In this document: piece after piece, positions 47,356-56,932 of the stretch
Layout of the letters: each line of letters begins with the position of its first letter
Position numbering within the stretch: the stretch's first letter is position 1
NCBI GenBank assembly: GCA_942490885.1
Contig: CALNYT010000002.1
Location: forward strand, 868,001 to 932,000
DNA length: 64,000 bases
Source of the DNA: Oceanirhabdus sp942490885
Lineage (GTDB): Bacteria; Bacillota; Clostridia; Clostridiales; Clostridiaceae
Direction of reading: 5' to 3'
The notes under the pieces: model-generated
Told to the model about the DNA's origin: nothing
Database searches by the model: none
The model's input: only the letters and a program-made list of their open reading frames with translations
Program-made: the position numbers and the translations under genes

Positions 47356-48855
47356 TTATTTATTACTTTTGATAGATGCTAATTGAGCGGCTTTATTACT
47401 AATATTATTTGTACGATTAGTGATTTCACTATAACTTTCGTTGATTTCTTCAATTAATGTAGATACTTCATTAAGTTCATTATGATTCAGTTCATTAATA
47501 TTTTTAAGATTATTTATTATAATATTTATATCTGATCCACTTTGATTCAATCGACTCATTACAATACGGCTGTCTTCAATATTGTTAATTATCTTATTCT
47601 GTAAATTAAACATATTATCAAATCCAGATATGCTTTCTTTTATAAATTTAATATTATCAAAAACTATATTATTGTTTTTATTTATAGAAGAATCAACTTT
47701 ATTTATATCATATGTAATATTGGTCAGCATATCTCCTATTCTTTGCGTTGCTTCTTCAGTTTGTGAAGAAAGTTTTTTTATTTCCTCTGCAACTACAGCA
47801 AATCCTTTTCCAGCTTCGCCAGATCTTGCGGCTTCGATAGATGCATTTAATGCCAAAAGGTTAGTCTGCTTAGAAATATTTCCTATATATTGTACAGTAT
47901 CGTTTATTTCAGTGCTTCTAAATATTAAGGTTTTAACAGCTTCAGATGACTTTACGGCAAACTCTTTTGTTTTCTCAATTTCTTCAGTTATCTCTACAAG
48001 TTTATTTTTATTTTCATTTGAATATGTAGATACCTCAATACTTTCCTGTATAATCTCTTTTATTGTACAATCGACTTCTTTAATATTTTTTTCGATTTTA
48101 TCCACGGCATCCTCTGTATTGGTGATATAATTCACGAAGTTATTGGATTTGTTAACAATATTTTGAATAGAAACACTTATATCTTGAATAGATGTATTTG
48201 CAGTATTCATATTATTATTGAGTATATCAACATCATCACTTAATAGTTTTGAGGAATCTAGAGTTTTTTCAAGGACATTATTAACTTCTAATCTCATTTT
48301 TTCACTTTGTACTATTGTTTTATTGTTCATTTTAGATGTAAAAATGGTTATTTGTCCTATTATGATTAACTGAAAAATAATAAATATTAAATTTTGAATA
48401 GCATCACTGTAATTTTGCAAGCTCAGAGAGTAAGGTGTTAGAGAAACTAATAAAAACATTGATAAAACTATCAGTGGAATGGTAGTTAAAACTACCCTCT
48501 TAGCAAATTTGAAGTCATTATAAAGTCCAGCTAAGCTTATAGGCAGAATCCAAACTAATACTGCTATCAAACCACTGGTTAAAAATGTAATAAAACAATT
48601 TAATTGTAAAAAGAATAAAGCTATATACTTAAAGCTATATTTATTATCTAGATGCTTATAGATTAAGATTGGTGCTACGAATAAAATAAGTTGAGAATAA
48701 AAAAGTATTCTTATTATATTCAATTGAATTCCTTTATCTCTTATAAAAAGAAATATAATATCTGCAGTTAATAAAACAAATGCAAGTTTAAGAATTTTAA
48801 TTATGAATTCATTGATTTCAAGTTGATTTTTCTTAAAAAAATCAGGTTTTTCCAT
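47356..48855 (-). CDS. Membrane chemotaxis receptor (paralogue, intact)
   Basis: 499 residues, parallel to receptor 1 throughout: N-terminal six-helix membrane region (about 15-175), HAMP-less linker starting FTSKMNNKTIVQSEKMRLEV, then the MCP signalling domain with QTNLLALNASIEAARSGEAGKGFAVVAEEI. With so little outside the membrane, the sensor probably reads a membrane or lipid-soluble cue. It has its own promoter at 48910 and is separated from receptor 1 by a REP hairpin. Confidence 0.9.
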   Translation of the reverse strand: MEKPDFFKKNQLEINEFIIKILKLAFVLLTADIIFLFIRDKGIQLNIIRILFYSQLILFVAPILIYKHLDNKYSFKYIALFFLQLNCFITFLTSGLIAVLVWILPISLAGLYNDFKFAKRVVLTTIPLIVLSMFLLVSLTPYSLSLQNYSDAIQNLIFIIFQLIIIGQITIFTSKMNNKTIVQSEKMRLEVNNVLEKTLDSSKLLSDDVDILNNNMNTANTSIQDISVSIQNIVNKSNNFVNYITNTEDAVDKIEKNIKEVDCTIKEIIQESIEVSTYSNENKNKLVEITEEIEKTKEFAVKSSEAVKTLIFRSTEINDTVQYIGNISKQTNLLALNASIEAARSGEAGKGFAVVAEEIKKLSSQTEEATQRIGDMLTNITYDINKVDSSINKNNNIVFDNIKFIKESISGFDNMFNLQNKIINNIEDSRIVMSRLNQSGSDINIIINNLKNINELNHNELNEVSTLIEEINESYSEITNRTNNISNKAAQLASIKSNK

Positions 48856-48909
48856 GTGTAATCACTCCTCTTTAGTAATAATGTTATTATCTTAATTAAT
48901 ACCAGTACC

Positions 48910-48938
48910 ATTATACGTTATAATGGTATGGAATCCAA
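48910..48938 (-). promoter_or_regulatory. Sigma-A promoter of chemotaxis receptor 2
   Basis: On the minus strand TTGGAT (48938-48933), 17 bases, TATAAT (48915-48910); spacing and neighbours are conserved with 47031. Confidence 0.7.
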
Positions 48939-49459
48939 CAATTGCTTAAGAGTCACAATTTTTATTATTTTCTAACAAGACTATAGGAGTATGATAATCT
49001 ACTAAATAGTTTAAAAATATTGTAGTAAAACCACTTTGTATGCTGAAGTATATTGCCCTATTGTTCTAACGTCTAGTGGTATAGTTTTTTCCATAATAAC
49101 TCCCTAAATAATAGTATTATATATGGGTAATATTTTACCACAATATTTCTATATAAGATAATTTTTGTAACTTTATTTTAACTTATAAAATGTATGTGGA
49201 ATATATACTAATATTGTACGATAGTGTACTAATAGTGAGTAAATTTTATATATTTTACAATCCTTGATAGAGGACAAGTGGATTAAAATTTCTAATGAAA
49301 ATCTTGAGAAAATGATATAGGGACGGTTCATAAAAGATTAGAAGGGGTAATATAGATTTAAAATATCACTAAAACTAAACGATTTTAAAATATAAATGGT
49401 TTTAAAATATAAATATATAATATCTTTAGAGAAATAATTAAGGGGAGTTGATCAAATCT
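48939..49459. other. Gap between receptor 2 and a small membrane gene
   Basis: AT-rich, with no convincing coding frame. A solitary REP unit (TAGGGACGGTTCATAAAA) lies at 49318-49335, and three AATATAAATGGTTTTAAAAT-like direct repeats at about 49385-49420. Confidence 0.4.
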
Positions 49460-49765
49460 ATGGTGGGCATAACATTTATTTTATTTTTTATATTTATAAA
49501 TTTCATAAGCAGTTTTTTAACATATCTGGCTTTTAAAAAGAGTAAGACAAAAACCTTGAAATTCATCCCTAGCTTAATTTGCTTATTAGGAGTACTTGTT
49601 TTCGGAATAGGTCCCCAAGTTTTTAATTATGTTCATGGAATCACACTTGGAATTACTTTTTTATTATTGGGTGTTTTCTTTGGAATTGCATTTTTGATTT
49701 CAGTAATAACACTGTTTTATTTGATTTTAACTAGTAAAAAAGTTGATAGAATTAAGGAGAGTTGA
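49460..49765 (+). CDS. Small integral membrane protein
   Basis: 101 residues from ATG 49460 (AAGGGGAG 12 bases upstream; a TTG at 49448 is an alternative but too close). Three hydrophobic helices (about 2-24, 38-57, 64-92) and a basic end (KKVDRIKES). Family not recognised. Apparently monocistronic. Confidence 0.6.
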   Translation: MVGITFILFFIFINFISSFLTYLAFKKSKTKTLKFIPSLICLLGVLVFGIGPQVFNYVHGITLGITFLLLGVFFGIAFLISVITLFYLILTSKKVDRIKES

Positions 49766-49902
49766 GTAAAATAACTTAATTTGATGTATATAAATATTTC
49801 TAAATACAAAACAATATATGCTATACTTAAAGGTGACTAAAGTATAGCTTTCTCAGGGGAAGGGTTAATCTTCCGTGCTTAAGTGAATATAAGTGATTGC
49901 TA

Positions 49903-49955
49903 GGTATATGAAAATAAATAACAAGCCAAAGATAAGACGAATATTTTGTCAAATA
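49903..49955. mobile_element. Partial MITE family B
   Basis: GGTATATGAAAATAAATAAC followed by AAGCCAAAGATAAGACGAATATTTTG matches the left end of the element at 62141; no right end is found. It forms the leader of the gene starting at 49971. Confidence 0.55.
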
Positions 49956-49970
49956 CGGAGGGATGACTAA

Positions 49971-50477
49971 ATGCATGTAAATCAGACATTACAAAAGGAA
50001 CTAGAATTAATAGGAGAAGATAATTTTAGAAAGAAGTATACCAATAACGGACATTTCTTTTATGGAATAGAAATATTAGAATTAAGAGATGGAAAGGTTG
50101 AGATTATTAACATGAACATGATAGAGTTAATAATGCTTGATGTAATATCTCAAAAAAAAGGTATAGAAGTTATAGTAAATCAGAAAGGTTATATTTTTGA
50201 AAGAATTGATGGGAAACAGGTAGGGGTATATACTAAACCAACTAAAATCAGTCAGATGAAGTCAGATTTAAGAGAAATTTATTGTAATCAAGGATATTCA
50301 GATATGGCAATATGCAAGCTTCTTAAACTATCTGACACAGAGCTAATGGAATCTAGGTTATTACTAGATGTGGTAGGTGTATCTTTAGCATATTACAGAA
50401 AAATTGGAAAGCCTTTAACATTTGAGAAGACTAGCTGTTTAATTAAAGAGCTGTTAAATTTAGAGAAGGCAGTGTAA
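49971..50477 (+). CDS. Hypothetical cytoplasmic protein
   Basis: 168 residues; GGAGGGATG precedes the ATG. No signal or membrane segment. The first half is beta-rich (HFFYGIEILELRDGKVEIIN; GIEVIVNQKGYIFERIDG). The second half is helical, with a possible helix-turn-helix (GYSDMAICKLLKLSDTELMESRLL). It could bind nucleic acid but no family is recognised. The leader is formed by a MITE B end, so its expression may depend on that element. Confidence 0.6.
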   Translation: MHVNQTLQKELELIGEDNFRKKYTNNGHFFYGIEILELRDGKVEIINMNMIELIMLDVISQKKGIEVIVNQKGYIFERIDGKQVGVYTKPTKISQMKSDLREIYCNQGYSDMAICKLLKLSDTELMESRLLLDVVGVSLAYYRKIGKPLTFEKTSCLIKELLNLEKAV

Positions 50478-50623
50478 ATGTAAAATGTTGTAAAAATAAA
50501 AACTCTAACCAACACAGGATATGTTGGAAATAATAATTGCAGGGTTCTTTGAGCAAAATACTGAGAGCGATTTTAAGAGGGTAGATAAGGGTTGGCTTAT
50601 CTACTCTTTAAATTTATTTCGAG

Positions 50624-51046
50624 TTACAATAATTCTTTTATTGAAAAGATATTATTTTTCTCGAAGTCACTGAGTATCTCAGGTATTAAAAATTCTTTCA
50701 ATTGGTCTTTTGTAGCCCATTTATATTCTACATGTTCATCTGATAGTATAACTGTATCTTCATCACTTCTACATAAATATGTAATAATCACTACTTGCCT
50801 TGTTGGATTAGTTTTAAAGGTTGTGGCATATAAAAGTTTTTCCACTGTAATGGAGAGTCCAACCTCCTCATTAATTTCTCTTATAAGAGCAGTTTCTAAA
50901 TCTTCTCCGAATTCAATCTTACCACCAACACATTCCCAATCGCCAGGACTAACTTCGTCATCATAAGCACGTTTAATAATTAATATTTTTCCTTTGTTTA
51001 AGATGAGACCCTTAATAGCAACTACTATGTTATTTTGATCGGACAT
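50624..51046 (-). CDS. NUDIX hydrolase
   Basis: 140 residues; AGGTGAAG precedes the ATG at 51046. The Nudix box is clear: GGKIEFGEDLETALIREINEEVGL (G-x5-E-x7-R-E-x2-E-E-x-G). Members hydrolyse nucleoside diphosphates linked to another group, such as 8-oxo-dGTP or ADP-ribose. The short size and WECVGG start resemble MutT-type sanitising enzymes, but the substrate cannot be fixed from sequence. Confidence 0.9.
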   Translation of the reverse strand: MSDQNNIVVAIKGLILNKGKILIIKRAYDDEVSPGDWECVGGKIEFGEDLETALIREINEEVGLSITVEKLLYATTFKTNPTRQVVIITYLCRSDEDTVILSDEHVEYKWATKDQLKEFLIPEILSDFEKNNIFSIKELL

Positions 51047-51723
51047 TTACTTCACCTACCCAGTCTATGAAATAAGATAGATAATGTTATTCATTTTAAG
51101 CTCATATTAAATAGTTATACACTAATTATAGCATTAATTGAAAAGTAATATATGCGAATCAAACACTATGAAGAGATTATATAGCAATTTGATGTAGGAG
51201 TTATCACTCTAGTAGCAATAGATAAAAGTAGGGGAAAAACTAAAAAATTAAATCATTATTATTTTCAATATATTGACTAGAAATGGTCAATATCTTTAAA
51301 AAATTACGTGTTAATAAATAAAAATACAGAGTGTTTTTCAAGAAGGAATGATTGAGTTGTGTAAAAAAAACAGTTAATATATAAGTATAGTAGTTTTCAA
51401 GTTTGAATAATGAAAAGTTAATTTTGGCAAACTAAGGTAAACATAAAGAACGGTTTTAATTTCATGATTTTTGAAACTTATGGTAAAAAGTAATGAATAA
51501 TCTTAGGAAAAGATTAAAGTTTTATAACAATATACGTAAAAAGCTTGACTATACCTATGGAATGTTGGTATAAAAATATAGCACAAGAATTTATGAAAAG
51601 TTATGTTTTGAAATCACAAAAATTATAAAAATCATAAAAATTATTAATAGTGATATTTTGAATTTTGAAGTAATAATATACAAGTATTAGTTAATAGAAT
51701 TAATGATAAGTGAGGGAAATTAA
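51047..51723. other. Long AT-rich gap
   Basis: 677 bases with no coding frame, REP unit or MITE end recognised. It contains the promoters of the NUDIX gene (minus) and the sugar dehydrogenase (plus), but I could not place them with confidence. Confidence 0.4.
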
Positions 51724-53094
51724 ATGAATTTATACGAGAAAATAATTAAAAGAGAAGAGAAGATATCGATAATTGGACTTGGATATGTAGGAATGCCTTT
51801 AGCTATAGCGTTTGCTGAAAAGGTTGATGTTATAGGGTTTGATGTAAATAGAGAGAAAGTTGAAATGTACCATAAGGGAATAGATATGACAGGGGAAGTT
51901 GGCAACGAGGCGATAAAGAACACGACTGCAATATTTTGTTGTGATGAAAAGAGATTGCAAGAAGCTAAGATACACATTGTTGCAGTTCCAACTCCAACTA
52001 ATGAGGATAAAACTCCAGATTTAAGACCTGTAATTGGCGCATCTAAAACTTTAGGAAGAAATTTAACTAAGGGATCAATTGTTGTTTACGAATCAACAGT
52101 ATATCCAGGGTTAACAGAAGAGGTTTGTATTCCAATACTTGAGGAAGAATCAGGATTAAAATGTGGAGTAGACTTTAAAATTGGATATTCACCTGAGCGA
52201 ATTAATCCAGGAGATAAGGTTCATAGATTACAGAATATCGTTAAGGTAGTATCTGGAATGGATGAAGAATCATTAGATATAATAGCTAAAGTGTATGAGC
52301 TTGTAGTTGAGGTAGGCGTGCATAGAGCTGAGAGTATAAAGGTAGCTGAAGCTTCAAAAATTATAGAGAATTCACAGAGAGATTTGAATATAGCTTTCAT
52401 GAATGAAATTGCAATGATATTTGACAAAATGGGAATAGATACTCAATCTGTTATTGCAGCAGCGAATACAAAATGGAATTTCTTGTTGTTTGAACCAGGG
52501 TTAGTTGGAGGACACTGCATAGGGGTTGATCCATACTACCTTGTACATCAGGCAGAGAGATTTGGTCATGAATCAAAGGTTATTGCAGCAGGAAGAAAAG
52601 TTAATGATGGTATGGGAAAATTTGTAGCTGAAAAAACTATCAAGAATTTAATTAAAGCTGGAAAGAATGTGAGTAAAGCTAAGATTGGTATACTAGGCCT
52701 AGCATTTAAGGCAAACTGTCCAGATATAAGAAATACTAAGGTAATAGATATAATCAATGAGCTTAATGAATATGGTGTTGATATTAAGATAACAGATTAT
52801 ATGGCTGATAAAGAAGAAGTAAGAGAAGAATATGGAATTGAACTTGTAGATATTGAAGAAATAAAAGATGTTGATGCAATTATAGTAGCAGTTGGCCATG
52901 ATCAATACCAAGGGATGAATTTTGACAGATATAAAGAATTTTTCAGAGGTAATTTAGAAAAAGAATTTGAAAATAAAGAAGTTGCAGTAGAAGCTATCGA
53001 TGATGAAAATTCAAAGATGGTATTAATAGATGTTAAAGGAATTCTTAACAAAAAAGAAGCAGAACAATACGGATATATGTATTGGAGACTATAA
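51724..53094 (+). CDS. UDP-sugar 6-dehydrogenase (WecC/TviB-like)
   Basis: 456 residues. N-terminal Rossmann motif IGLGYVGMPLAIAFAE (about 16-31). Middle segment PTPTNEDKTPDLRPV and STVYPG. Catalytic GLVGGHCIGVDPYYL with the nucleophile Cys near residue 265. C-terminal substrate-binding domain ILGLAFKANCPDIRNTK. It oxidises a UDP-N-acetylhexosamine or UDP-sugar to the uronic acid with two NAD, for capsule or wall polymers. The AVPTP/GGHCIG pattern favours the UDP-GalNAc/ManNAc branch. No glycan cluster surrounds it, so its pathway is unknown. Confidence 0.9.
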   Translation: MNLYEKIIKREEKISIIGLGYVGMPLAIAFAEKVDVIGFDVNREKVEMYHKGIDMTGEVGNEAIKNTTAIFCCDEKRLQEAKIHIVAVPTPTNEDKTPDLRPVIGASKTLGRNLTKGSIVVYESTVYPGLTEEVCIPILEEESGLKCGVDFKIGYSPERINPGDKVHRLQNIVKVVSGMDEESLDIIAKVYELVVEVGVHRAESIKVAEASKIIENSQRDLNIAFMNEIAMIFDKMGIDTQSVIAAANTKWNFLLFEPGLVGGHCIGVDPYYLVHQAERFGHESKVIAAGRKVNDGMGKFVAEKTIKNLIKAGKNVSKAKIGILGLAFKANCPDIRNTKVIDIINELNEYGVDIKITDYMADKEEVREEYGIELVDIEEIKDVDAIIVAVGHDQYQGMNFDRYKEFFRGNLEKEFENKEVAVEAIDDENSKMVLIDVKGILNKKEAEQYGYMYWRL

Positions 53095-53187
53095 TTTAAT
53101 ATTCACAATGGAAGAAAGGGGTAATTGATTATATGAAAATATTTTCAATTGCTCCTTTTTTATTTCTGAAATTAATTGAACTGGGGG

Positions 53188-53250
53188 AGTACAAGCTGGG
53201 GACGGTTCATAAGTTTGGGTATGGTTGAATGAGCCGGGGACGGTTCATAG
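53188..53250. repeat. REP-like repeat cluster 7
   Basis: Two forward units (CTGGGGACGGTTCATAAG; CCGGGGACGGTTCATAG) without an inverted partner. Confidence 0.75.
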
Positions 53251-53381
53251 ATTGTGAGTGATTTGAAAGGTGATTTCAAAATTTTGTATTTGGGGAGAGG
53301 AAAATGATATAATATACTTATTATAAATAAGTTGAAATAGAGGAAATTTGTTATGTTAGTATAAGTTAAGGGGGAAAAAAC

Positions 53382-54059
53382 ATGGCAACATGGATAGCAC
53401 ATATAAAGGTAGCAGAAAGATTATTAGAAAAAATAAAATTAGATGAAGAAATGTTTTTAGCTGGAAATATTGGTCCAGATAGTGGAGTTCCTAATGAGGA
53501 TCATTCAGCATTTACACCAGGTAAGAAAATAACTCATTGGTTAGATGAAACATTACAGGTTGAATATCAAACAAAAATAAATGCAGAAAATTTCTTTGAT
53601 CAACATATAAATAATACAAAACTTGAAGAAAAAGAAAAATCATTCCTTATAGGATATTACACACATTTATTGACTGATATTGAATGGTCAAAGATGCACA
53701 GAAAAATTAAAGATAATGATAAGGAGTACAATGAAGAATTTATCAAGGACAAAAATTTTATTTGGACTGTAAAAAAAGATTGGTATGGTCTTGATTATAA
53801 ATATATTAGAGAGAATGATAATTGTATATTTAATAGGGTATATAAAAATATCAAAGCGATTCCAGATTATCTAGATTATTTTCCAAAGGGTGCTTTTATA
53901 AAACAAAAGGAAGCAATAGTAGATTACTATACTGAGAAGAATGAGTATAAATTTAGTACAGAATTTAAGTATTTAACTGAAAATATGATGGAGCAGTTTG
54001 TTGAAGAATGTTCTGCTAATATAATAGCAGTATTAACAGCAAAAAGGCTTATTAACTAG
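53382..54059 (+). CDS. Zinc-dependent phospholipase C family protein
   Basis: 225 residues; AGGGGGAAAA before the ATG. The N-terminal MATWIAHIKVAERLL, then LAGNIGPDSGVPN and FLIGYYTHLLTDIEW, give the Trp/His/Asp pattern of the zinc-dependent phospholipase C/S1-P1 nuclease fold. It has no signal peptide, unlike secreted clostridial alpha-toxin, so it is an intracellular, uncharacterised member. Phosphodiesterase activity is inferred, not certain. Confidence 0.75.
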   Translation: MATWIAHIKVAERLLEKIKLDEEMFLAGNIGPDSGVPNEDHSAFTPGKKITHWLDETLQVEYQTKINAENFFDQHINNTKLEEKEKSFLIGYYTHLLTDIEWSKMHRKIKDNDKEYNEEFIKDKNFIWTVKKDWYGLDYKYIRENDNCIFNRVYKNIKAIPDYLDYFPKGAFIKQKEAIVDYYTEKNEYKFSTEFKYLTENMMEQFVEECSANIIAVLTAKRLIN

Positions 54060-54167
54060 GACGTATAACATAAAAATCACATAAAAATATGGGTTAATAA
54101 TAAGTAGGTAGAATAAAACATCAGCATATAAAGATATATAGTAATATAAGTAAGAAGGAGAGAAACG

Positions 54168-54482
54168 ATGGAAAAAAGAAGTGAAATATTTAAGGCTTTA
54201 TCAGATGTTAATAGATTAAAAATTATAGATATGCTTTCCTGCGGAGAGTTATGCATTTGTGATTTGATTGAGGGGTTAGAACTTAGTCAACCAACTATAT
54301 CTCATCATATGAAGATATTAAAGCAAGCAGGTTTGGTAAGATCAAATAAGAATGGGAAATGGACAATATACTCAATTAACAAAGATGTATTTGAAGATGT
54401 AGCAGAGTTTATTAAATACATATCCTCTTTTAAGCAAAACTGTATATGTAACAAGGTTAAAAAAGGTAGTTGTAAGGAATAA
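54168..54482 (+). CDS. arsR: ArsR-family metalloregulator 1
   Basis: 104 residues; AAGGAGAG before the ATG. A winged helix with the metal-sensing ELCICDL in the recognition helix region (Cys pair CxC at about 31-33) followed by LSQPTISHHMKILKQAGLV. Two further Cys near the end (CICNKVKKGSC) may join in metalloid binding. It represses arsenic genes and is released by arsenite or antimonite. Separated from the second arsR by a terminator. Confidence 0.9.
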   Translation: MEKRSEIFKALSDVNRLKIIDMLSCGELCICDLIEGLELSQPTISHHMKILKQAGLVRSNKNGKWTIYSINKDVFEDVAEFIKYISSFKQNCICNKVKKGSCKE

Positions 54483-54509
54483 GTAGATGAAAATTTAAAT
54501 TTCAGTTAG

Positions 54510-54544
54510 GCACTTGATGAACGTAGTTTATCAAGTGTTTTTTT
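54510..54544 (+). terminator. Rho-independent terminator
   Basis: CACTTGATGA pairs with TTATCAAGTG, followed by seven T, after arsR1. Confidence 0.85.
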
Positions 54545-54585
54545 GAAAAATAAAGTTTGTGAGAATAAAGATTTAGAAAATATCG

Positions 54586-54638
54586 TTGACATATATAAAT
54601 TTATAAATTAATCTATATATAGATACATTCAAATGTAT
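54586..54638 (+). promoter_or_regulatory. Promoter region and ArsR-type operator
   Basis: TTGACA (54586-54591) is followed by palindromes TCTATATATAGA (54612-54623) and ATACATTCAAATGTAT (54623-54638). ArsR proteins bind such imperfect 12-2-12 repeats over promoters. The -10 box (TATATA near 54614) overlaps the first palindrome. A related ATCTATACATTTAAATACATC occurs at 56817. Confidence 0.5.
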
Positions 54639-54666
54639 CGATATGAAGGGAGAATGAGGTAAATAA

Positions 54667-54978
54667 TTGGAGAAGAAAGTAGAAATATTTAAGGCTTTAT
54701 CAGATAGTAATAGACTAAAAATTTTAGATATGCTTTCTTGTGGAGAATTATGTGTATGTGACTTGATTGAGGGTCTAGAACTTACTCAATCTACAGTATC
54801 TCATCATATGAAAATACTAAAGCAAGCAAATTTGGTCAAATCAAATAAGAGTGGGAAATGGACCAAGTATTCAATTAATAAAGATACATTTGAGGATACA
54901 GTAAAGTTTATTAAATACATATCTATATTTAAGGAAGATTGTATATGTAATAAAGTTAAAAAAGGTATTTGTGATTAG
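54667..54978 (+). CDS. arsR: ArsR-family metalloregulator 2
   Basis: 103 residues from TTG 54667 (GAGG about 8 bases upstream), aligned with the start of arsR1. It keeps ELCVCDL and the C-terminal CICNKVKKGIC, and the recognition helix LTQSTVSHHMKILKQ. A recent duplication of arsR1, now the first gene before acr3 and arsC, and so the likely local repressor of the operon. Confidence 0.9.
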   Translation: MEKKVEIFKALSDSNRLKILDMLSCGELCVCDLIEGLELTQSTVSHHMKILKQANLVKSNKSGKWTKYSINKDTFEDTVKFIKYISIFKEDCICNKVKKGICD

Positions 54979-55024
54979 GTATATGAAAATAAACAAGCAG
55001 TAACTAGTTATTTATTTGAATAAT
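54977..55024. repeat. Miniature relic of MITE family B
   Basis: GGTATATGAAAATAAAC at the left and, on the reverse strand, TTCAAATAAATAACTAGT at the right: only the two ends, joined. It lies in the arsR2-acr3 gap, within the operon. Confidence 0.45.
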
Positions 55025-55072
55025 CTTTAAATGAAATAATAGTATTGAACTTTTTATTGGAGGAGAATATTT

Positions 55073-56128
55073 ATGACTACTAAAGAAAAGAAGCAAAAAG
55101 GTGACATTGGTTTTTTTGAAAGATATCTTACTATATGGGTAGCATTATGTATAATTGTTGGAGTAGCAATTGGTCATTTTGTACCAGTGATTCCTAGTAC
55201 TTTGAGTAAATTTGAGTATGCACAAGTGTCAATTCCAGTAGCAATTCTTATTTGGTTAATGATATATCCTATGATGCTTAAAATTGATTTTACAAGTATA
55301 GTAAAAGCTACTCAAAAACCAAAAGGATTAACGATAACATGTGTAACTAATTGGCTTATTAAACCATTTACTATGTATGTTATAGCAGCATTTTTCTTTA
55401 AGATTGTATTTAAAACAATATTACCAGCTGATATAGCATCGGAATACTTAGCGGGTGCAATTCTTTTAGGTGCGGCACCATGTACGGCTATGGTATTTGT
55501 TTGGAGTCATTTAACTAAAGGGGATGGTGCGTATACATTAGTACAGGTTGCAATAAATGATTTGATTTTATTAGTAGCATTTACTCCAATAGTAGCATTA
55601 TTGCTAGGGGTATCAGATGTAGCTGTGCCTTATGATACATTATTTTTGTCAGTTGTATTGTTTGTAGTTATCCCATTTGGCGCAGGATTCATATCAAGAA
55701 GAAGCATTATCAAGAATAAGGGTGAAGATTATTTTGAAAATGTATTTTTAAAGAAGTTTGACAACATAACTATAATGGGATTACTTCTTACATTGGTAAT
55801 AATATTCTCTTTTCAAGGGGATAAAATCATAAATAATCCAATGCATATAGGATTAATTGCAATACCTCTTATTATTCAAACATTCTTAATATTCGCAGTA
55901 GCTTATTTGTGGGCAAAATTATGGAAGCTTCCTCATAATATAGCCGCACCAGCATCAATGATAGGAGCAAGTAACTTTTTTGAACTGGCTGTAGCCGTAG
56001 CAATATCTTTATTTGGACTTCAATCAGGAGCAACATTAGCTACAGTTGTTGGTGTATTAGTAGAAGTACCTGTAATGTTAACGCTTGTTAAAATAGCAAA
56101 CAATACTAAGGGATGGTTTGAAATTTAG
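55073..56128 (+). CDS. acr3: Acr3-type arsenite efflux permease
   Basis: 351 residues; GGAGGAG before the ATG. Ten membrane helices with the Acr3 hallmarks FLAGAILLGAAPCTAMVFVWS (the essential Cys in APCTAM), NWLIKPFTMYV and ASNFFELAVAVAI. It exports arsenite (and perhaps antimonite) using the proton gradient. Second gene of the arsR2-acr3-arsC operon. Confidence 0.95.
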   Translation: MTTKEKKQKGDIGFFERYLTIWVALCIIVGVAIGHFVPVIPSTLSKFEYAQVSIPVAILIWLMIYPMMLKIDFTSIVKATQKPKGLTITCVTNWLIKPFTMYVIAAFFFKIVFKTILPADIASEYLAGAILLGAAPCTAMVFVWSHLTKGDGAYTLVQVAINDLILLVAFTPIVALLLGVSDVAVPYDTLFLSVVLFVVIPFGAGFISRRSIIKNKGEDYFENVFLKKFDNITIMGLLLTLVIIFSFQGDKIINNPMHIGLIAIPLIIQTFLIFAVAYLWAKLWKLPHNIAAPASMIGASNFFELAVAVAISLFGLQSGATLATVVGVLVEVPVMLTLVKIANNTKGWFEI

Positions 56129-56215
56129 GGTAGTTTAAATAAATATACTAACAAATAAACTGAGAGTTGTTAATTAAAAGCACATCATATATATATTTTC
56201 TGGAGGGATAATAAA

Positions 56216-56617
56216 ATGAAGAAAAAAGTAGCATTTGTTTGCATTCATAATTCATGTAGATCACAGATGGCTGAAGGATGGGCAAATGAATTAGGAAAAG
56301 AAATTTTAGAGGCATATTCAGCTGGTACAGAAAATTATCCAGAGGTGAAACCAAATGCAATTAAAGTTATGGAAGAAGCAGGTGTTGATATGAGTGAACA
56401 TTATCCTAAACTTTTAACTGATATTCCAGAAGAATTGGATATACTAATAACAATGGGTTGTGGAGTTGTGTGTCCATTTGTGCCATGTGGACATCAAGAA
56501 GATTGGGGTCTTGAGGATCCATCAGGAGGACCAATTCAAGGATTTCAAAAGACTAGAGACATGATTAAAGAAAAAGTTGAGGATTTAATCCAAAGAATAG
56601 AACAAGGTGAACTTTAA
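56216..56617 (+). CDS. arsC: Arsenate reductase, low-molecular-weight phosphatase type
   Basis: 133 residues; GGAGGG before the ATG. The P-loop CIHNSCRSQMAEG (Cys near residue 10) is followed by CGVVCPFVPCGHQEDWGLEDPSG, giving the redox Cys pair and the DPSG general acid. It is of the thioredoxin-coupled ArsC type. It reduces arsenate to arsenite for export by Acr3. No thioredoxin is in the window. Confidence 0.95.
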   Translation: MKKKVAFVCIHNSCRSQMAEGWANELGKEILEAYSAGTENYPEVKPNAIKVMEEAGVDMSEHYPKLLTDIPEELDILITMGCGVVCPFVPCGHQEDWGLEDPSGGPIQGFQKTRDMIKEKVEDLIQRIEQGEL

Positions 56618-56932
56618 TATCTGAGATATGGGTATCTAACAAAGAGCGTATCGTGGTTTTAGAAGTATAATACTCATTTTGAAAAAATTAGAGATAAGCT
56701 TTTATTAATATAGTAAGTGTTAGAAAAACACTCAATATCTTCTGAGTATTTTTTAATAAAAACAAATTTAATAGTAACATAATTATATTAGGGGAATAAT
56801 ATAATTATATACTCATATCTATACATTTAAATACATCAATGTGAAAGTGCAAAATGTTAAATTTGTGAATAAAGTTGAAGTAGTTAAAGATTTATGAGAT
56901 ATGAAAACTATAATATTAATAGGAGGAATTTT
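56618..56932. other. Gap after arsC
   Basis: Holds a short ACTCA/TGAGT hairpin with TATTTTTT (about 56731-56756), a plausible weak terminator, and an ArsR-operator-like ATCTATACATTTAAATACATC (56817-56838) before the next small gene, hinting that it too may be metalloid-controlled. Confidence 0.4.

Noticed and set aside
47582..48130. 182-codon plus-strand frame antisense to a chemotaxis receptor
   Set aside because: It is the shadow of the alanine/serine-rich coiled coil on the other strand; the paralogous receptor does not keep a matching frame.
49800..49902. Possible riboswitch upstream of the hypothetical gene at 49971
   Set aside because: A few short pairings are visible, but no known riboswitch consensus, and a MITE end accounts for part of the leader.
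50592..50966. 124-codon plus-strand frame over the NUDIX gene
   Set aside because: Antisense shadow; the minus strand carries a perfect Nudix box and ribosome site.
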